Source of the DNA: Arthrobacter sp. PAMC 25486
GTDB lineage: Bacteria; Actinomycetota; Actinomycetes; Actinomycetales; Micrococcaceae
Length of the DNA: 64,000 bases
Direction: 5' to 3'
NCBI RefSeq assembly: GCF_000785535.1
Contig: NZ_CP007595.1
Location: 248,001-312,000 of the forward strand
Numbering within the stretch: the first letter of the stretch is position 1; the number at the start of each line of letters is the position of its first letter. A model generated the notes under the pieces. The model was not told the DNA's origin and made no database searches. It saw only the letters and a program-made list of their open reading frames with translations. This document shows positions 35,242 to 43,786 of the stretch, one piece after another. A program made the translations under genes and the position numbers.

Positions 35242-35363
35242 GGCACCAGCATAGGCTCCCCTGCACCAGAAACCATTGCCGTTGACCAAGTTGTGCGAAG
35301 AAAGTTACGCAAACGCCCGGTGAGCCGCTCGACGCGGCCCGGCACCGTGGGCAGAATGGGGGC

Positions 35364-36581
35364 ATGGCTTCCTCAGAAACGCAGTCACGTTCATGGCTCA
35401 AGTGGGGTGCCCTGGGCGCCGCAGCAGCGGGCACCTGCGCCGCCGTGGTGGTCACCGCCACCTCGGGGCTTGCCGCATTCTTTGCGCGGCGGGTCGTCAC
35501 CCCCGAGAAACACCGGGTCGACGACGTCGCCATCCTGGCGGTCATTGCCGACGGACCCGCGCTGCAGGTGGTGCTGGAGGCAACGCCGGACACCATCATC
35601 GACGGCACGTATGGGCTCTACTTTAACGACAGCAGCGCCCACGCCGTCATCGGGCGGATCCTCTCCTATGTGCCCCGCGAAGGCAGCGTCACCCGCGAAG
35701 TTCTCTCCGTCCATGGCGGCGAGCTGCGCACGGCAACTGCTGGCTGGTGGTCGGGCAGCCTGTACTCAGATCCGGGCCAGCTGGGCCTGGATTTCTCGGA
35801 GGTGGAGCTGTCCCTTCCCGGCGGTCCGGCACCCGCCTGGTACATTCCTGTGCTAAATCCCTGCGCCACCTGGGCCATCATGGTGCACGGGCGCGGCGCC
35901 CGGCGCAATGAGGGTCTGCGCGCCGTTCCCACCGCGCACCGGCTTGGCATGAACGCGCTGCTGATCTCCTACAGGAACGACGGCGATGCCCCCGATGCGC
36001 CCGACGGCAGGTATGGGCTCGGGGTCACCGAGTGGGCCGACGTCGAAGTGGCCATCGACTACGCCATCGCCCACGGCGCCAAGGATGTGGTGTTATTTGG
36101 CTACTCCATGGGCGGTGCCATCAGCCTGCAAGCCGCCGACCTGGCCCGGAACAGGAAGCACGTGCTGGCCATGGTGCTCGACGCCCCCGTCATCAACTGG
36201 GTCGATGTGCTGGCCCACCAGGCACAGCTCAACAGGATCCCCAACTATGTGGGCAAATACGGCGAACTCATGCTCAGCCATCCACTGGGGCGGCGCATCA
36301 CGGGGCTGGCCGCTCCCGTCGATTTCAAGGCCATGGACTGGGTGAGCCGGGCAGTCGAGCTGCGGACGCCGTCGTTGATCCTGCACAGCATCGACGACGA
36401 CTTTGTACCGTACGAACCAACCGCCGAACTTGCCCGCCGCAACCCGGAAATGGTCACCTTTGAACCGTTCAGCAAGGCCCGGCACACGAAGGAATGGAAC
36501 GTGGACCCCGACCGCTGGGAAAACGTGGTTGAAACATGGCTGCGCCCGCGTCTGGGGCGCCACAGCCTGCCCCGCCACTAA
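35364..36581 (+). CDS. Alpha/beta hydrolase, membrane-anchored
   Basis: A 405-aa protein. A hydrophobic helix at about residues 13-38 (WGALGAAAAGTCAAVVVTAT) should anchor it, with the domain probably outside or at the membrane. The hydrolase core has the oxyanion region VHGRGARRNEGL, nucleophile elbow GYSMGG, the acidic residue in HSIDDDFVPYEP and His in KARHTKEWN, so the triad is complete. Substrate unknown; an esterase or lipase-like activity is likely. It is divergent from the msrB pair. Confidence 0.88.
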   Translation: MASSETQSRSWLKWGALGAAAAGTCAAVVVTATSGLAAFFARRVVTPEKHRVDDVAILAVIADGPALQVVLEATPDTIIDGTYGLYFNDSSAHAVIGRILSYVPREGSVTREVLSVHGGELRTATAGWWSGSLYSDPGQLGLDFSEVELSLPGGPAPAWYIPVLNPCATWAIMVHGRGARRNEGLRAVPTAHRLGMNALLISYRNDGDAPDAPDGRYGLGVTEWADVEVAIDYAIAHGAKDVVLFGYSMGGAISLQAADLARNRKHVLAMVLDAPVINWVDVLAHQAQLNRIPNYVGKYGELMLSHPLGRRITGLAAPVDFKAMDWVSRAVELRTPSLILHSIDDDFVPYEPTAELARRNPEMVTFEPFSKARHTKEWNVDPDRWENVVETWLRPRLGRHSLPRH

Positions 36582-36735
36582 GGCCTGGCGCGTGCGGCCA
36601 AGCGAATGCGAACTGACACCCCCACCGGCACCCTAACCTCGTACCTCGGCCAGGGAACCCTGCCGGCGTGGCCCAAGAAAACGGCGAAAAATGCGATTTC
36701 GCGGTGATTTGCGCCCTTTTCTGCGTATCCGTTTG

Positions 36736-37236
36736 TTAAGCGGACGGGTGGCCGATGGGGGCCGTTGTGGCGTTCGTGATGGTGATCAGGTCTGCAGGGG
36801 CCAGCTCGATGTCGAAACCGCGGCGGCCGCCGGAGACGAAGATGCTGTCGTGGGCAAGGGCCGATTCGTCCAGGACTGTGGGGGAGTGCTGGCGCTGCCC
36901 CACGGGAGAAATGCCGCCCAGGACATAGCCGCTGCGTCGCTGCGCCAACGCGGGATCCGCCATGGCGGCCTTTTTGTGGCCTAGTGCGTGGGCCAGTGCT
37001 TTGAGGTCAAGGGTGCCGCTGACGGGGACGATGGCCACCGCCAGGGTCCCGCCAACATCGGTCATGAGCGTCTTGAACACCCGCCCCGGCTCGAGACCCA
37101 GGACTATTGCGGCCTCCATGCCGAAATTCGTGGTGGCGGGGTCGTGCTCATAGGCGTGGCCCACGAAGGCGATGCCGGCCTTGGTGAGTGCAACAGTTGC
37201 TGGGGTTCCGGCCCCGGCCGCAGATTTCTTCGCCAC
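36736..37236 (-). CDS. ybaK: Cys-tRNA(Pro)/Cys-tRNA(Cys) deacylase YbaK
   Basis: A 166-aa cytoplasmic trans-editing factor that hydrolyses mischarged Cys-tRNA(Pro). It matches YbaK at GLEPGRVFKTLMTD, KALAHALGHKKAAMADP and SGYVLGGISPVGQRQ; the conserved Lys in KTL and the GGxxP loop form the active site. It starts 8 bp after sufE and is probably co-transcribed. Confidence 0.93.
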   Translation of the reverse strand: MAKKSAAGAGTPATVALTKAGIAFVGHAYEHDPATTNFGMEAAIVLGLEPGRVFKTLMTDVGGTLAVAIVPVSGTLDLKALAHALGHKKAAMADPALAQRRSGYVLGGISPVGQRQHSPTVLDESALAHDSIFVSGGRRGFDIELAPADLITITNATTAPIGHPSA

Positions 37237-37244
37237 GGTGGAAG

Positions 37245-37706
37245 CTATGCCGCGGGGCGGACGCCGTTGGCAATTTTGCGCTTGATGCGCCCCAGCATGG
37301 CGGACATGCCGCGCATGCGCAGGGGCGAGATGGCGCGCGTGAGGCCCAACTGTTCGGGCATGTCGTCCGGCACGGCCATGATTTCCTCGGCGGTCAGCCC
37401 GTCCAGGCCCTCAAAGAGTACGGAGGCAAAGCCGCGGGTGGTGGGTGCCTCGGGCGGTGCCTGGAAGTACAGGCGGATGATGTCGCCGTCGTCGGTCTTT
37501 TCCGACTCAACCGTCAGGAACAGCGGCGACTGGCATTCCAGTACCTGCTCGAGTAATTCGGGGTGGTTGCTGAGCCGTTCCGGCAGCGGAGGCAGCGTCC
37601 GGGAGAAATCGAGCAGCAGTGTCAGGCGGTCGCGTTCTTCCAGTTCCTTGAAATCGTTGACGATCTCAGCCAATGCTGGGGGGAGTGCTTGTGAAGTAGT
37701 CATCAC
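37245..37706 (-). CDS. sufE: SufE family cysteine-desulfurase accessory protein
   Basis: A 153-aa cytoplasmic protein. EIVNDFKELEERDRLTLLLDFS, then ECQSPLFLTVE with the sulfur-accepting Cys, and PTTRGFASVLFEGLDGLTAEEI are SufE signatures. SufE takes persulfide from SufS for Fe-S cluster assembly; in many actinobacteria the gene lies beside sseA, as here, suggesting it works with that sulfurtransferase. A ~200-bp repeat-rich gap separates it from sseA. Confidence 0.92.
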   Translation of the reverse strand: MMTTSQALPPALAEIVNDFKELEERDRLTLLLDFSRTLPPLPERLSNHPELLEQVLECQSPLFLTVESEKTDDGDIIRLYFQAPPEAPTTRGFASVLFEGLDGLTAEEIMAVPDDMPEQLGLTRAISPLRMRGMSAMLGRIKRKIANGVRPAA

Positions 37707-37770
37707 CTAAAGCGTACGATTCTTTTCTCATGGGTGCGAAACAGACAGGCTTTCCTGCCCGCAGGTTAAC

Positions 37771-37860
37771 TGTAGGGCCCACACGCCGCGACGAGTCCAT
37801 ATGTAGGGGCCCACGCGCCCGAGGAACGGCTCGAGTGTTTGGGCCCACAGCCTCGAGGGG
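37771..37860. repeat. Degenerate 32-34-nt GGGCCC array between sseA and sufE
   Basis: TGTAGGGCCCAC at 37771, TGTAGGGGCCCAC at 37803 and TGTTTGGGCCCAC at 37837 recur at 32- and 34-nt spacing, each followed by a CG-rich section ending in a CTCGAG-like motif. No gene is encoded. Confidence 0.7.
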
Positions 37861-37896
37861 CCCCGTTGTTGGGTCGCTAGCGACCCAACAACGGGG
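37861..37896. repeat. 36-bp perfect palindrome
   Basis: CCCCGTTGTTGGGTCGCT is followed immediately by its full reverse complement, so all 36 bases are palindromic with no loop. It lies 13 bp past the sseA stop and may act as a terminator or attenuator for sseA; it lacks a T-run. Confidence 0.92.
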
Positions 37897-37908
37897 AGAG
37901 GCTGGGGA

Positions 37909-38829
37909 TTAGTTTGAGGTGGGCAGTGCGCCGCGCTCGGAGCCAACGGCGATCGGGACGCGCACAGCATTGCCCCATTCGGTCCAGGAGCCGTCGTAGT
38001 TGCGCACAGTTTCAAAGCCCAGCAGGAACTTCAGTGCGAACCAGGTGTGACTGGAGCGTTCGCCGATGCGGCAGTACGCAACGACGTCGTCGCCGGGAAC
38101 GAGTCCGGCTTCGTCAAGGTAGAGCGCTTCGAGTTCTTCACGTGAACGGTACGTGCCGTCGTCGGCAGCCGCCCGGGCCCACGGAATGGATGCCGCCGTG
38201 GGAATGTGGCCGCCTCGCAGCGTGCCTTCCTGCGGGTAGGCGGGCATGTGGGTGCGTTCGCCCGTGTATTCCTCGGTGGAACGCACGTCGATCAACGGCT
38301 TGCCCAGGTGGGCCAGGACGTCGTCCTTGTAGGCCCGGATGGGGGCGTCGTTGCGCTCCACCACCGGGTAGCCGGCGGACGGGGTGGTATCGGTGGCGTC
38401 GGTGGTCAGCTCGCGACCCTCGGCAATCCACTTGTCGCGGCCTCCGTCGAGCAGGCGGACGTCCTCGTGCCCGAACAAGGTGAACACCCAGAGCGCGTAC
38501 GCAGCCCACCAGTTGGATTTGTCGCCGTAAACAACGACCGTGGAGTCTCGGGAGATGCCCTTGGCCTGGGCGAGCAACGCGAAAGCCGCGCCGTCGATGT
38601 AGTCGCGGGTGACGTCGTCGTTCAGGTCAGTGTGCCAGTCAATCTTGACTGCCCCGGGAATGTGCCCGGTTTCGTAGAGGAGCACATCCTCATCGGACTC
38701 AACCACTACGAGGCGCCCGTCCTGGGTGGCGCCGCCTGCCAAAGCCTCGGCCAGCCACGCGGTGGATACCAGGCGCTCCGGGTGTGCGTAGGCCGCGAAC
38801 TTTTCATTTGATTCAACTGCAACAGGCAT
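37909..38829 (-). CDS. sseA: Sulfurtransferase (rhodanese, two domains)
   Basis: A 306-aa enzyme with two rhodanese domains: an inactive N-terminal one (residues ~20-150, [21 protein letters not shown]) and a catalytic C-terminal one (~170-300) with the persulfide Cys in [12 protein letters not shown]. It transfers sulfur from a thiosulfate- or mercaptopyruvate-type donor. CRIGERS matches the loop of actinobacterial SseA. Upstream of sufE in the same direction, suggesting that it supplies sulfur in the same pathway. Confidence 0.92.
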   Translation of the reverse strand: MPVAVESNEKFAAYAHPERLVSTAWLAEALAGGATQDGRLVVVESDEDVLLYETGHIPGAVKIDWHTDLNDDVTRDYIDGAAFALLAQAKGISRDSTVVVYGDKSNWWAAYALWVFTLFGHEDVRLLDGGRDKWIAEGRELTTDATDTTPSAGYPVVERNDAPIRAYKDDVLAHLGKPLIDVRSTEEYTGERTHMPAYPQEGTLRGGHIPTAASIPWARAAADDGTYRSREELEALYLDEAGLVPGDDVVAYCRIGERSSHTWFALKFLLGFETVRNYDGSWTEWGNAVRVPIAVGSERGALPTSN

Positions 38830-39077
38830 GATGCCCCTTTCTGAATAAACTGCTCGGGCCGGGGCCTCCCCAGGAAAATCTGGGGCCGTTCCGTAGCCGT
38901 GAGGTGCAGATTAGCGTGCCGGACGCAAAAGTGGGTTCGGCCGCTATTCCTGTCTATGAGCGTAACGAGTTGGGGTGCGCTTAACTTCCCGGGCGTTAAC
39001 GAAACGCAATATGCCGTGGGTATTCTTGTAGGCGTGGGTTGTGGGCGCTACGCCACTGGCCCGATGAACTTTCGTCC

Positions 39078-40160
39078 ATGATCGGAAAATCTGCCTTGGT
39101 AAACGTTGAACAACTTTCCACCCGCCGCCCGGCAGTATCGGTGGAAGAACTGTTGAAGGGTTTTGTCCCGTCGCCCCGATTTGGCGAGGTCTCCTTCGAC
39201 ACCTACCGCCCGGATCCCTCGCAGCCGTCCCAGTCGGAGGCTGTGACCCTGCTGCAGGGATTTGCCAACGGTGCGGCCAAGAAGAAGCCGGCGGGCGGGC
39301 TGCGGAAATTGTTTGGCGGCAAGGCCAAATCCAACGGTGCGGACAAACGCGCCGGGATTTACCTTGACGGCGGATTTGGTGTCGGCAAGACGCACCTGCT
39401 CTCCTCCCTGTGGCACCAGGTTGAGGGACCCAAGGCCATCGGCACCTTCGTGGAATACACCAACCTGGTGGGCGCCCTGTCGTTCCGCAAAACCGTTGAG
39501 GCGCTCAGCAGCTACAAGCTGGTCTGCATTGACGAATTTGAACTGGATGATCCGGGAGACACGGTGCTGATGTCCCGATTGATGCGGGAATTGGCCGACG
39601 CCGGAGTGAAGTTGGCTGCCACCTCCAACACCCTGCCGGGGGCCTTGGGTGATGGACGTTTCGCTGCCGTTGACTTCCAGCGCGAAATCCAGGTATTGGC
39701 TGACCAATTTGAAATCCTGCACATCGATGGTGAGGACTTCCGCCACCGCGGCCTGCCCACTCCTCCGGAACCGGTGGCCGCAAGCGATCTGGACGCACGC
39801 ATGCGCCGAGACTTTGCCGGCCGGACCGTGGCAGTTGACGACTTCGCCACCCTCGTGGACCATCTGGCCGGTGTGCATCCCTCCAGATACAGGCAGCTGC
39901 TGGACGGGATCGATGCTGTTGTGTGGCGCAATGTGCACACCATTACCGAACAGTCTGTTGCGCTGCGGTTTGTGGTGCTGGCCGACCGCCTTTACGACAA
40001 GGACGTGCCGATCCTTGCCAGCGGCGCACCCCTTGACCAGCTGTTCACCCCTGAAATGATGACGGGCGGCTACCAGAAGAAGTACTTCCGAGCTGTCTCG
40101 CGCCTGACAGCGCTGGCCCGTGAGGCACAGGAAACCGCTGTGCCAGCACCCGTGGGATAA
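39078..40160 (+). CDS. zapE: Cell division protein ZapE (AFG1-like ATPase)
   Basis: A 360-aa AAA-type P-loop ATPase. Walker A is GGFGVGKTHLL and Walker B LVCIDEFELDDPGD; the sensor region is KLAATSNTLP. ZapE in proteobacteria affects Z-ring stability; the actinobacterial role is inferred. A basic insert (KKKPAGGLRKLFGGKAKS) sits just before Walker A. The ATG is used; a TTG 39 bp upstream would add 13 residues. It is divergent from sseA. Confidence 0.9.
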   Translation: MIGKSALVNVEQLSTRRPAVSVEELLKGFVPSPRFGEVSFDTYRPDPSQPSQSEAVTLLQGFANGAAKKKPAGGLRKLFGGKAKSNGADKRAGIYLDGGFGVGKTHLLSSLWHQVEGPKAIGTFVEYTNLVGALSFRKTVEALSSYKLVCIDEFELDDPGDTVLMSRLMRELADAGVKLAATSNTLPGALGDGRFAAVDFQREIQVLADQFEILHIDGEDFRHRGLPTPPEPVAASDLDARMRRDFAGRTVAVDDFATLVDHLAGVHPSRYRQLLDGIDAVVWRNVHTITEQSVALRFVVLADRLYDKDVPILASGAPLDQLFTPEMMTGGYQKKYFRAVSRLTALAREAQETAVPAPVG

Positions 40161-40210
40161 CCGCGGGACGGGCGTCAGCGAGGGCCAATAATCAAGCCTT
40201 CCGCTTGGGG

Positions 40211-40248
40211 GTCCGGGATCCCTGCGTCCGGAAGCGGGATTGGGGTCC
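40211..40248 (+). repeat. Dispersed CCGGGATCCC...GCGGGAT repeat, second copy
   Basis: GTCCGGGATCCC, then GTCCGGAAGCGGGATTGGGG, closely matches the complement of 19321-19356. Intergenic, downstream of zapE; no other feature is seen in 40161-40314. Confidence 0.55.
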
Positions 40249-40314
40249 AACCACCCCAATGATCCAATACCCGTTGCAGACTCTGGCGCCGGCTCGAAAA
40301 GTTATTAAAGCGAA

Positions 40315-40356
40315 AAGGCGTCGGAACCGTCTCTCGACGGGACCGACGCCTTTCTT
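40315..40356 (-). terminator. Rho-independent terminator of the small antitoxin-like gene
   Basis: AAAGGCGTCGG and its complement, followed on the minus strand by TTTTCGCTTT. Confidence 0.8.
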
Positions 40357-40380
40357 GACGCCAATTACAGGGCGAAGGGC

Positions 40381-40572
40381 TTAAGGCACTTTGTTCGCAC
40401 CATCGACAAAGTCGGAAGCAGCCTTCTGGGCCTGGTCGACCTGGCCCTTGAACTTGTCTCCGGTCTTGCTGTCGATGACGTCACCGACTTTTTCAATGCC
40501 ACCCTTGATGGCATCTTCCTTGCCGTTGATGAGTCCTTCGGCCTTGCCCTTAATATCGTCAAAAATAGACAA
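40381..40572 (-). CDS. MT0933-like antitoxin family protein
   Basis: A 63-aa hydrophilic, Lys/Asp/Gly-rich helical protein (MSIFDDIKGKAEGLINGKED, then KVGDVIDSKTGDKFKGQVDQ). This pattern is the Rv0909/MT0933-like family, annotated as antitoxin after the mycobacterial pair, but many members stand alone and resemble CsbD-type stress proteins. No toxin gene lies next to it, so the antitoxin role is doubtful here. It has its own terminator. Confidence 0.8.
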   Translation of the reverse strand: MSIFDDIKGKAEGLINGKEDAIKGGIEKVGDVIDSKTGDKFKGQVDQAQKAASDFVDGANKVP

Positions 40573-40726
40573 CAGGCACCTCCCTTCGTCCCTGGGGCCA
40601 TTGCTGCCCCAACTTTTCTTAGCATAGTGCCCCGACTCACATTGTCAATGACTATTGCGAAACAACTGGCGGGTTTGATGCACGCCTGGTGCGCACCGCC
40701 TGTTCTGCCCTCTGATTCCAGGCACG

Positions 40727-40769
40727 AAAAAGCCCCCCGGCCAGCGTTTGTGCTGGTCAGGGGGCTTTT
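40727..40769 (-). terminator. Terminator of tRNA-Val(CAC)
   Basis: A long stem of AGCCCCC and CCAGC pairing with GCTGG and GGGGGCT. Read on the minus strand it ends in a TTTTT run, directly downstream of the tRNA. Confidence 0.85.
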
Positions 40770-40776
40770 CTCTGGG

Positions 40777-40848
40777 TGGGCGATACTGGGTTCGAACCAG
40801 TGACCTCTCCGGTGTGAACGGAACGCGCTACCACTGCGCCAATCGCCC
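40777..40848 (-). tRNA. tRNA-Val (anticodon CAC)
   Basis: A full cloverleaf on the minus strand: acceptor GGGCGAT/ATCGCCC, D arm GCGCAGTGGTAGCGC, anticodon loop TTCACAC giving CAC (codon GTG), and T loop TTCGAAC. CCA is not encoded. It opposes the other five tRNAs. Confidence 0.95.
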
Positions 40849-41335
40849 AAATAATGAAGTCCACGTATCCGCGGGCGGATCGTGCGCCTTCCTTGGTGCG
40901 TTCAAAACAATAGCCCAAAGTTTCCCACTCGCATAATTTCCCGTGTTCGAATGCCCCACGTCGGATGGCGGCCACGTACGAAGGTGCACCACCCGCTGCT
41001 CCCGTCGCCTAAGGGGAGTGGCGCCAGTGGGGCGAAAACGCCGTTGGTGGGTGTCCGGCGTCGGACATTAAAGGATAAATGTGACGAGCACCTCAGAACT
41101 CGTTTTCGCCGAAAAGCCCCAAAAAGGGTCAAAACGGGCCCTAAATGACATGCCTGTAATTCGAATATTGTGGCCAACTTCCGCGCCAATTCAACGAACG
41201 GAGTCGATTCGGGCTCCGGGCAGGCTGGCGGGGGAGCTTACGATTTGGTGTTTAGGAAAGGGCTCGGGTAATGTTTTCACCGCAGCAACACGGACTACCG
41301 AAGCGGAAACGCAAACGGCAGGAAATGATGCTTAT
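40849..41335. other. Intergenic stretch between divergent tRNA genes
   Basis: A 487-bp gap with no supported gene; the short open frames have no ribosome-binding site or domain. It should contain the promoters of tRNA-Val(CAC) on the minus strand and the tRNA-Gly run on the plus strand, but I see no clear consensus boxes. Confidence 0.5.
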
Positions 41336-41408
<73 letters not shown>

Positions 41409-41432
41409 CGTAGGACACCGTTCAGTTTTCAC

Positions 41433-41503
41433 GGTGGGGTGGCCGAGAGGCGAGGCAACGGACTGCAAATCCGTGCACACGGGTTCGAATCCCGTTCCCA
41501 CCT
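41433..41503 (+). tRNA. tRNA-Cys (anticodon GCA)
   Basis: Acceptor GGTGGGG pairing with TCCCACC, anticodon stem ACGGA/TCCGT with loop CTGCAAA (GCA), and T loop TTCGAAT. It lies 24 bp after tRNA-Gly. Confidence 0.95.
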
Positions 41504-41554
41504 CCATTTGGCTGAACCAAAGTATTTTGCTGTATATTGTGGCGAGATGCATTT

Positions 41555-41626
41555 GGGCGATTGGCGCAGCGGTAGCGCGCTTCCCTGACACGGAAGAGGT
41601 CACTGGTTCGATCCCAGTATCGCCCA
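41555..41626 (+). tRNA. tRNA-Val (anticodon GAC), copy 1
   Basis: Acceptor GGGCGAT/ATCGCCC, anticodon stem CTTCC/GGAAG with loop CTGACAC (GAC), and T loop TTCGATC. Identical to the copy at 41850. Confidence 0.96.
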
Positions 41627-41689
41627 CGCAATGAACCTGGCGGTTCGTTGAACTGATGCAAATAAGTTAGTGTAGTGCAGCAGTAACAT

Positions 41690-41762
<73 letters not shown>

Positions 41763-41774
41763 CGCATGTATGAC

Positions 41775-41806
41775 AAGCTGCCGAAACCCTCGCGTTTCGG
41801 CAGCTT
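41775..41806 (+). terminator. Hairpin after the second tRNA-Gly
   Basis: 13-nt perfect arms (AAGCTGCCGAAAC and complement) with a 6-nt loop, then TGTTC. Confidence 0.8.
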
Positions 41807-41849
41807 TGTTCAATCCTCAGCCGGCCCCATGAACGTGTGGGGCGGCTTT

Positions 41850-41921
41850 GGGCGATTGGCGCAGCGGTAGCGCGCTTCCCTGACACGGAAGAGGTCACTG
41901 GTTCGATCCCAGTATCGCCCA
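41850..41921 (+). tRNA. tRNA-Val (anticodon GAC), copy 2
   Basis: Exact 72-nt duplicate of the tRNA at 41555; it lies after a terminator, so it should have its own promoter. Confidence 0.96.
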
Positions 41922-41930
41922 CATAGTTTC

Positions 41931-41955
41931 AGCCCCTGCCGACGCGGGGGCTTTT
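41931..41955 (+). terminator. Terminator of the tRNA cluster
   Basis: AGCCCCTGC pairs with GCGGGGGCT around a 4-nt loop, followed by TTTT. Confidence 0.85.
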
Positions 41956-42130
41956 TGCGTTCCTGGCTCTCTCCTGCGAAGGCCGCACTATTTCTGCGCA
42001 CGATTGTGCCGTAACTGTGCGCCACTACAGGAGAGCTGCGCATGGTCGTGCGCCATTGGTGCGCAGGTTCAAGGGACGGGGTTCGGACCGGCCCGGACCG
42101 GACCGGGACCTGGATCCGAAAAGGGCCGGG

Positions 42131-42176
42131 GTTTGCGGTTAAAGCCGGCGGTAGAACGCCGGCTTTAACCGCAAAC
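42131..42176. repeat. Inverted repeat, 20-nt perfect arms
   Basis: GTTTGCGGTTAAAGCCGGCG and its exact complement are separated by GTAGAA, about 125 bp upstream of the nuclease-like gene. The rest of 41956-42299 shows no gene. It could be an operator or an RNA hairpin. Confidence 0.9.
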
Positions 42177-42299
42177 ACCGGCTTTTATCACGCGGCGGCG
42201 GCTCCGGGCGGCTCTGCGGCGGCCTCGATGCTGCCCGGTTATCCACAGGTGGCGGCGAGTGCGCTGGGAAGTGTCTGCGGTCAGTGGAATAGTAGAGGC

Positions 42300-43154
42300 A
42301 TGACAGCACCAGCCTTGGCCCACAGCACAGACTTGGGGCGCATGTACGCCCGCTCCCTGCAGGACCCGCCCAAAGTCCCCTCCATCACCACCATCATCGG
42401 CCAGCAAGCCAATACGCTCGACGGGTGGATCGGCTACATGGCCGCAACCGCAGTGACGAAGCACCCTGATCTTGGCGCTGCCGTGGGCAATCCCGGGCAA
42501 TTGCGCACGGTGGTCCGTGACAGCTCCAACGCCGCCGAGCAGTTCCGGGACGCCGCAGCCGCCCGCGGCGACAGGGTCCACCAATACTGTGAACAAGTAG
42601 CCCTGCGCGCCCTCGAGCGCCCGCATCAACTGGCCGAGGCCCGCGAGGCCCTGGCCGAGAACGGTGAGGAAAACTTTGCCCTGCGCTTTGACCAGTGGTG
42701 GGAAGACTACGACGTCAAGCCGTTGGTACCCGAGGTTACCGTCTGGAACGAGACATTGGGCTATGCCGGAACCCTTGACCTGGTGGCAACCATTGGCGGC
42801 AAGCTGTGCATCATCGACTACAAAACCAAGGGCACAGACCGCAACGGCCAGGTGAAGTCACTGGACGCCAAGGTCGTCATGCAGCTGGTGGCCGGCATGA
42901 AGGCCGAAGAGTCCGTGGTTGATGAGGCCGCCGGGACATGGGAGCCGTGGAAATTCGGTCAGGACCCCATCCTGCTCGGTGTGGCGATCGGTGAAACGGA
43001 GGTTCGCACGTTGCGGGCCAACCCTGAAGTCCTCAAGTCACACTGGTTTAAGTTCGCTTCGCTGCGGCGTGTGTGGCAAACCTCATTGGAGGCAGCCGAA
43101 GCCGGGACGCCATTGCTGGACATTGCGCCTCCCACACGCCAGCCGTCCAACTAG
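42300..43154 (+). CDS. PD-(D/E)XK nuclease superfamily protein (RecB/Cas4-like)
   Basis: A 284-aa cytoplasmic protein. Residues ~150-185 carry the nuclease signature: Asp in YAGTLDLVATIGG followed by IIDYKTKG, i.e. D-x(n)-DxK, with a downstream Gln in VVMQLVAGMKAEE. An earlier His (DRVHQYCEQVAL) fits the RecB-type H motif. There are no Cys clusters, so this is not a Fe-S Cas4. No helicase, cas or phage gene lies nearby. The ATG is chosen because the upstream extension runs through the palindrome. The next gene, def, follows within 70 bp. Confidence 0.85.
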   Translation: MTAPALAHSTDLGRMYARSLQDPPKVPSITTIIGQQANTLDGWIGYMAATAVTKHPDLGAAVGNPGQLRTVVRDSSNAAEQFRDAAAARGDRVHQYCEQVALRALERPHQLAEAREALAENGEENFALRFDQWWEDYDVKPLVPEVTVWNETLGYAGTLDLVATIGGKLCIIDYKTKGTDRNGQVKSLDAKVVMQLVAGMKAEESVVDEAAGTWEPWKFGQDPILLGVAIGETEVRTLRANPEVLKSHWFKFASLRRVWQTSLEAAEAGTPLLDIAPPTRQPSN

Positions 43155-43222
43155 ACTGGAAGGCGCCAGCAGTCAGTGGACCGGAACTGGTCCACGTCAA
43201 TTCCAAAGTGAGGTGCCAACCC

Positions 43223-43786
43223 ATGGCCATCCTGAGCATTCGCATCATTGGCGACCCGGTCCTTCGGACAGTTGCCGACGAAGTGACAACCTTCGGCCCT
43301 GAACTGGCCAAACTTGTGGCGGACATGGCTGAAACCATGCATGACGTGCGCGGCGCCGGGCTGGCGGCCCCCCAAATTGGTGTCAACAAGCGCATCTTCA
43401 CCTACTCCATCGACGGTGAAGAAGGCCATGTGATCAACCCGATTCTTGTGGCCAGCGACGATTTTGCCCCGGGCGAGCCCGAGGGCTGCCTGTCGGTCCC
43501 CGGGCTGGGCTACACGGTCCCGCGGCACCGCTGGGTGCGGTTGACCGGCGTCGACATGCACGGGGCAACTATCGACATCGAGGCCACCGGCACCCTGGCC
43601 AGATGCTTCCAGCACGAAACGGACCATCTCAACGGCAAACTCTACGTTGACCGCTTGGAGGGCGAGGACCGCAAGGATGCCCTGCGTGCCATCCGCATGG
43701 CCAACTACCATGACGTCACCGCCCAAACCGTCGCCAAACGGTCCCTGAGCGTCGGCTCGGCGTTCGGTGCCGGTGCCGCCCAGTGA
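43223..43786 (+). CDS. def: Peptide deformylase
   Basis: A 187-aa metalloenzyme that removes the formyl group from nascent N-terminal methionine. All three motifs are present: GAGLAAPQIG, EGCLSVP (metal-binding Cys) and QHETDHLNG (HExxH). The ATG has AGTGAGG upstream. Its stop overlaps the fmt start, pairing addition and removal of the formyl group in one operon. Confidence 0.97.
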   Translation: MAILSIRIIGDPVLRTVADEVTTFGPELAKLVADMAETMHDVRGAGLAAPQIGVNKRIFTYSIDGEEGHVINPILVASDDFAPGEPEGCLSVPGLGYTVPRHRWVRLTGVDMHGATIDIEATGTLARCFQHETDHLNGKLYVDRLEGEDRKDALRAIRMANYHDVTAQTVAKRSLSVGSAFGAGAAQ

